Part shown: piece by piece, positions 6,819-8,685 of the stretch
How the letters are laid out: each line of letters opens with the position of its first letter
Position numbering within the stretch: position 1 is the stretch's first letter
From: DATAQC01 sp038232455
Lineage (GTDB): Bacteria > Actinomycetota > Acidimicrobiia > Acidimicrobiales > AC-14
Assembly: GCA_038232455.1 (NCBI GenBank)
Contig: JBBSHU010000119.1
Location: 1 to 8,685 of the forward strand
Direction: 5' to 3'
DNA: 8,685 nucleotides
Notes under the pieces: model-generated
What the model was told of the DNA's origin: nothing
Databases searched by the model: none
What the model saw: only the letters and a program-made list of their open reading frames with translations
Program-made: the position numbers and the translations under genes

Positions 6819-8685
6819 TTACGCCCCGCCCCGGACAATGACGTAGCCGACGATCAGCACGGCGCCCGAAGCCACGGCCAACGCGTAGTTACGGACGTAC
6901 CCCGACTGGACGGCCCGCAGGCGCGAGCCGCCGCCGCGCACCAGAGCGGCCACGCCGTTGACGGCCCCGTCGATGACCTTGGCGTCGAGGAAGTAGGCGC
7001 TCCACATCGACAACATCCGTCCGGGTCGCTCGATGACGGCGGCGTACAGCGGGTCGACGTACCAGGCCCGGCGCAGCACGTTCGGCTCGACCGACTCCTC
7101 GCCGACCTTGTGGCCGAGATAGATCAAGTAGGCCACGCCGATGCCCACCAGGGCCAGCGCGACGGTTGCCAGGGCGTAGGCGAGCTGTGCGGACCCCGAC
7201 AGGCTCAGCTCGTGCAGGCGGTCGCCGAACACCGGCTCCAACCACGTCTCGAGGGGATGGAGGGAGCCGAACGGCAGGCTGAGTAGGCCCCCGACGGCGG
7301 CGAGGGCGGCGAGAACGACGAGCGGGAAGGTCATGGTCGCCGGCGACTCGTGGGGCTTGAACTCGTGGCCGCCATGGCCTCCAGCGCCGGCGGCCGCCGG
7401 CTCGTGCCCGGGCTCGGCCTCCGCCATGTCCCCGCCTCTGGCGGCGGCCGCGGCCTCGGTGCGGGCGTGGGCCGCCTCCTTCCAGCGTTCCTTGCCGAAG
7501 AACACGAGGAAGACCTGGCGGCTCATGTAATAGGCGGTGAGCCCGGCCGTGACCACGCCCACCACCCACAGGATCGGTGACTTGTCCCAGGCGTTGGCCA
7601 AAATGTCGTCCTTGGACCAGAACCCGGCGAAGGGTGGTACGCCGGCGATGGCCAACCAGGCGACGATGAAAGTGGCCGACGTGATCGGCATCCACTTCCG
7701 CAGCCCGCCCATGCGCTTCATGTCCTGCTCGTCGTGCATGCCGTGGATGACCGAGCCCGCCCCCAGGAAGAGCAGGGCCTTGAAGAAGGCGTGGGTGATC
7801 ATGTGGAAGATGGCGGCCACGTAGGCGCCCGACCCCACGGCCAGGAACATGTACCCGAGCTGGGAGATGGTGGAGTAGGCCAGCACCTTCTTGATGTCGT
7901 TCTGGGCACAGGCGATGGTGGCCGCGAAGAGGGCGGTGGCCGCGCCCACGGTGGCGATGAGCGTGGCCGCGCTCCCCGCCTCGGCCAGGATGGGGTTGAT
8001 CCGCACCATGAGGAACACGCCGGCGGTGACCATGGTGGCGGCGTGGATCAACGCCGAGACCGGGGTCGGGCCCTCCATGGCGTCGGGAAGCCAGACGTAG
8101 AGCGGTAGCTGCGCCGACTTCCCGGCGGCCCCGAGGAACAGCAGCAGGGCGATGGCCACGGCCGTGGTGTGGGTCAACGAGCCCGCCTGGCCGAGCACGT
8201 CGGTGTACTGCAGCGAACCGAAGGTCGTGAAGATCAGGAACATGCCCAGCATGAACCCGAAGTCGCCCACCCGGTTGGTGACGAACGCCTTCTTGCCGGC
8301 GGCGGGAGCGGCCGGGCGCTCGAACCAGAAGGAGATGAGGAAGTACGAGCACGCCCCCACCCCTTCCCAGCCCAGGAAGGTGCCCAGGAAACTGCTGGAC
8401 AGGACCAGCATGAGCATGGAGAACACGAACAGGTTCATGTAGACGAAGAAGCGCGGGTAGCCGTCGTCGCCGTGCATGTAGCCGACCGAGTACAGGTGGA
8501 TCAGGGTGCCGATCCCGGTGATGAACAGGGCCATGGTCACCGATAGCGGATCTACGAGGAACCCGGCCTTCACCTGCCGGCCCCCCGCCGGTATCCAGGT
8601 GAACAGGTCCTGCACGAACAGGCGCTCCTCGCCGCCGCGGCTGTGCAGGCCGGCGAACACGACCAGGGTGGCAACGAAGGCGCCG
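6819..8685 (-). CDS. nuoL: NADH-quinone oxidoreductase subunit L (NuoL), 5' end cut by window edge
   Basis: This is the distal antiporter-like subunit of complex I, with the long lateral helix along the membrane arm. The window holds 621 residues to TAA at 6819-6821. The frame is still open at the right edge with hydrophobic GAFVATLVVFAGL, so probably about 30-60 N-terminal residues are missing and the GTG at 8660 is not the start. Counting from the codon at 8684: Glu107 in FLGWEGVGACSYFLISFWFE (103-122) is the TM5 glutamate. Lys189 in GKSAQLPLYVWLPDAMEGPT (188-207) is the TM7 lysine, followed by PVSALIHAATMVTAGV. Lys304 is in HAFFKALLFLGAGSVIH (298-314), and Lys358-Asp359 are in FAGFWSKDDIL (352-362). 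The C-terminal part shows a penultimate helix, an amphipathic stretch (about 525-600) and a last anchor helix, the lateral-arm layout. An Ala/Gly/His-rich hydrophilic insert lies at about 400-446. nuoM follows after two bases. Confidence 0.97.
   Translation of the reverse strand, partial: GAFVATLVVFAGLHSRGGEERLFVQDLFTWIPAGGRQVKAGFLVDPLSVTMALFITGIGTLIHLYSVGYMHGDDGYPRFFVYMNLFVFSMLMLVLSSSFLGTFLGWEGVGACSYFLISFWFERPAAPAAGKKAFVTNRVGDFGFMLGMFLIFTTFGSLQYTDVLGQAGSLTHTTAVAIALLLFLGAAGKSAQLPLYVWLPDAMEGPTPVSALIHAATMVTAGVFLMVRINPILAEAGSAATLIATVGAATALFAATIACAQNDIKKVLAYSTISQLGYMFLAVGSGAYVAAIFHMITHAFFKALLFLGAGSVIHGMHDEQDMKRMGGLRKWMPITSATFIVAWLAIAGVPPFAGFWSKDDILANAWDKSPILWVVGVVTAGLTAYYMSRQVFLVFFGKERWKEAAHARTEAAAAARGGDMAEAEPGHEPAAAGAGGHGGHEFKPHESPATMTFPLVVLAALAAVGGLLSLPFGSLHPLETWLEPVFGDRLHELSLSGSAQLAYALATVALALVGIGVAYLIYLGHKVGEESVEPNVLRRAWYVDPLYAAVIERPGRMLSMWSAYFLDAKVIDGAVNGVAALVRGGGSRLRAVQSGYVRNYALAVASGAVLIVGYVIVRGGA

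Noticed and set aside
6889..8352. Same-strand alternative frame of 487 codons inside nuoL
   Set aside because: Arg/His-rich product in the wrong frame; the nuoL frame carries all family motifs.
8658..8660. GTG at 8660 as the nuoL start
   Set aside because: The frame is open and hydrophobic upstream to the window edge, and NuoL needs further N-terminal helix sequence there.

Overview
The window is a GC-rich bacterial segment in which every supported gene lies on the minus strand, so transcription runs from the right edge to the left edge. In order of transcription it holds the end of a respiratory complex I operon (nuoL, cut at its 5' end by the right edge; nuoM; nuoN). After a 65-base gap comes the start of a LivJ/K-HM branched-chain amino-acid ABC importer (binding lipoprotein, permease LivH, and permease LivM cut at its 3' end by the left edge). 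Coding covers almost everything; the 65-base gap is the only non-coding stretch of any size.

The organism is probably a high-GC actinobacterium, perhaps Acidimicrobiia-like. This rests on G/C-rich third codon positions, frequent GTG starts, the style of the Nuo proteins, and an actinobacterial-looking four-helix 'SPW' segment at the LivM N terminus. The class assignment is inference and needs a homology search.

Right half (3729-8685): NuoL, NuoM and NuoN are the three antiporter-like subunits of the proton-pumping membrane arm of NADH:quinone oxidoreductase. Each keeps the conserved membrane glutamate and lysines of its family, so all look functional. The genes are 2 and 4 bases apart. Order L-M-N is the usual end of a 14-gene nuo operon; nuoA to nuoK would be expected beyond the right edge.

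Left half (1-3663): a lipoprotein close to LivJ/LivK in layout is followed 7 bases later by livH, which overlaps livM by four bases (ATGA). The ATPase genes livG and livF would be expected beyond the left edge. The livM frame is open from its ATG at 1500 to base 1. It carries about 230 residues ahead of the canonical permease core, including a region resembling the free-standing actinobacterial 4-helix SPW membrane proteins. This is the most unusual feature seen.

I found no RNA gene, mobile element, CRISPR array or clear terminator. Apart from the LivM extension, a low-complexity His/Ala/Gly linker in NuoL and a few short repeats or palindromes, the window looks like ordinary core metabolism. 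I do not see evidence for a new multi-gene system.
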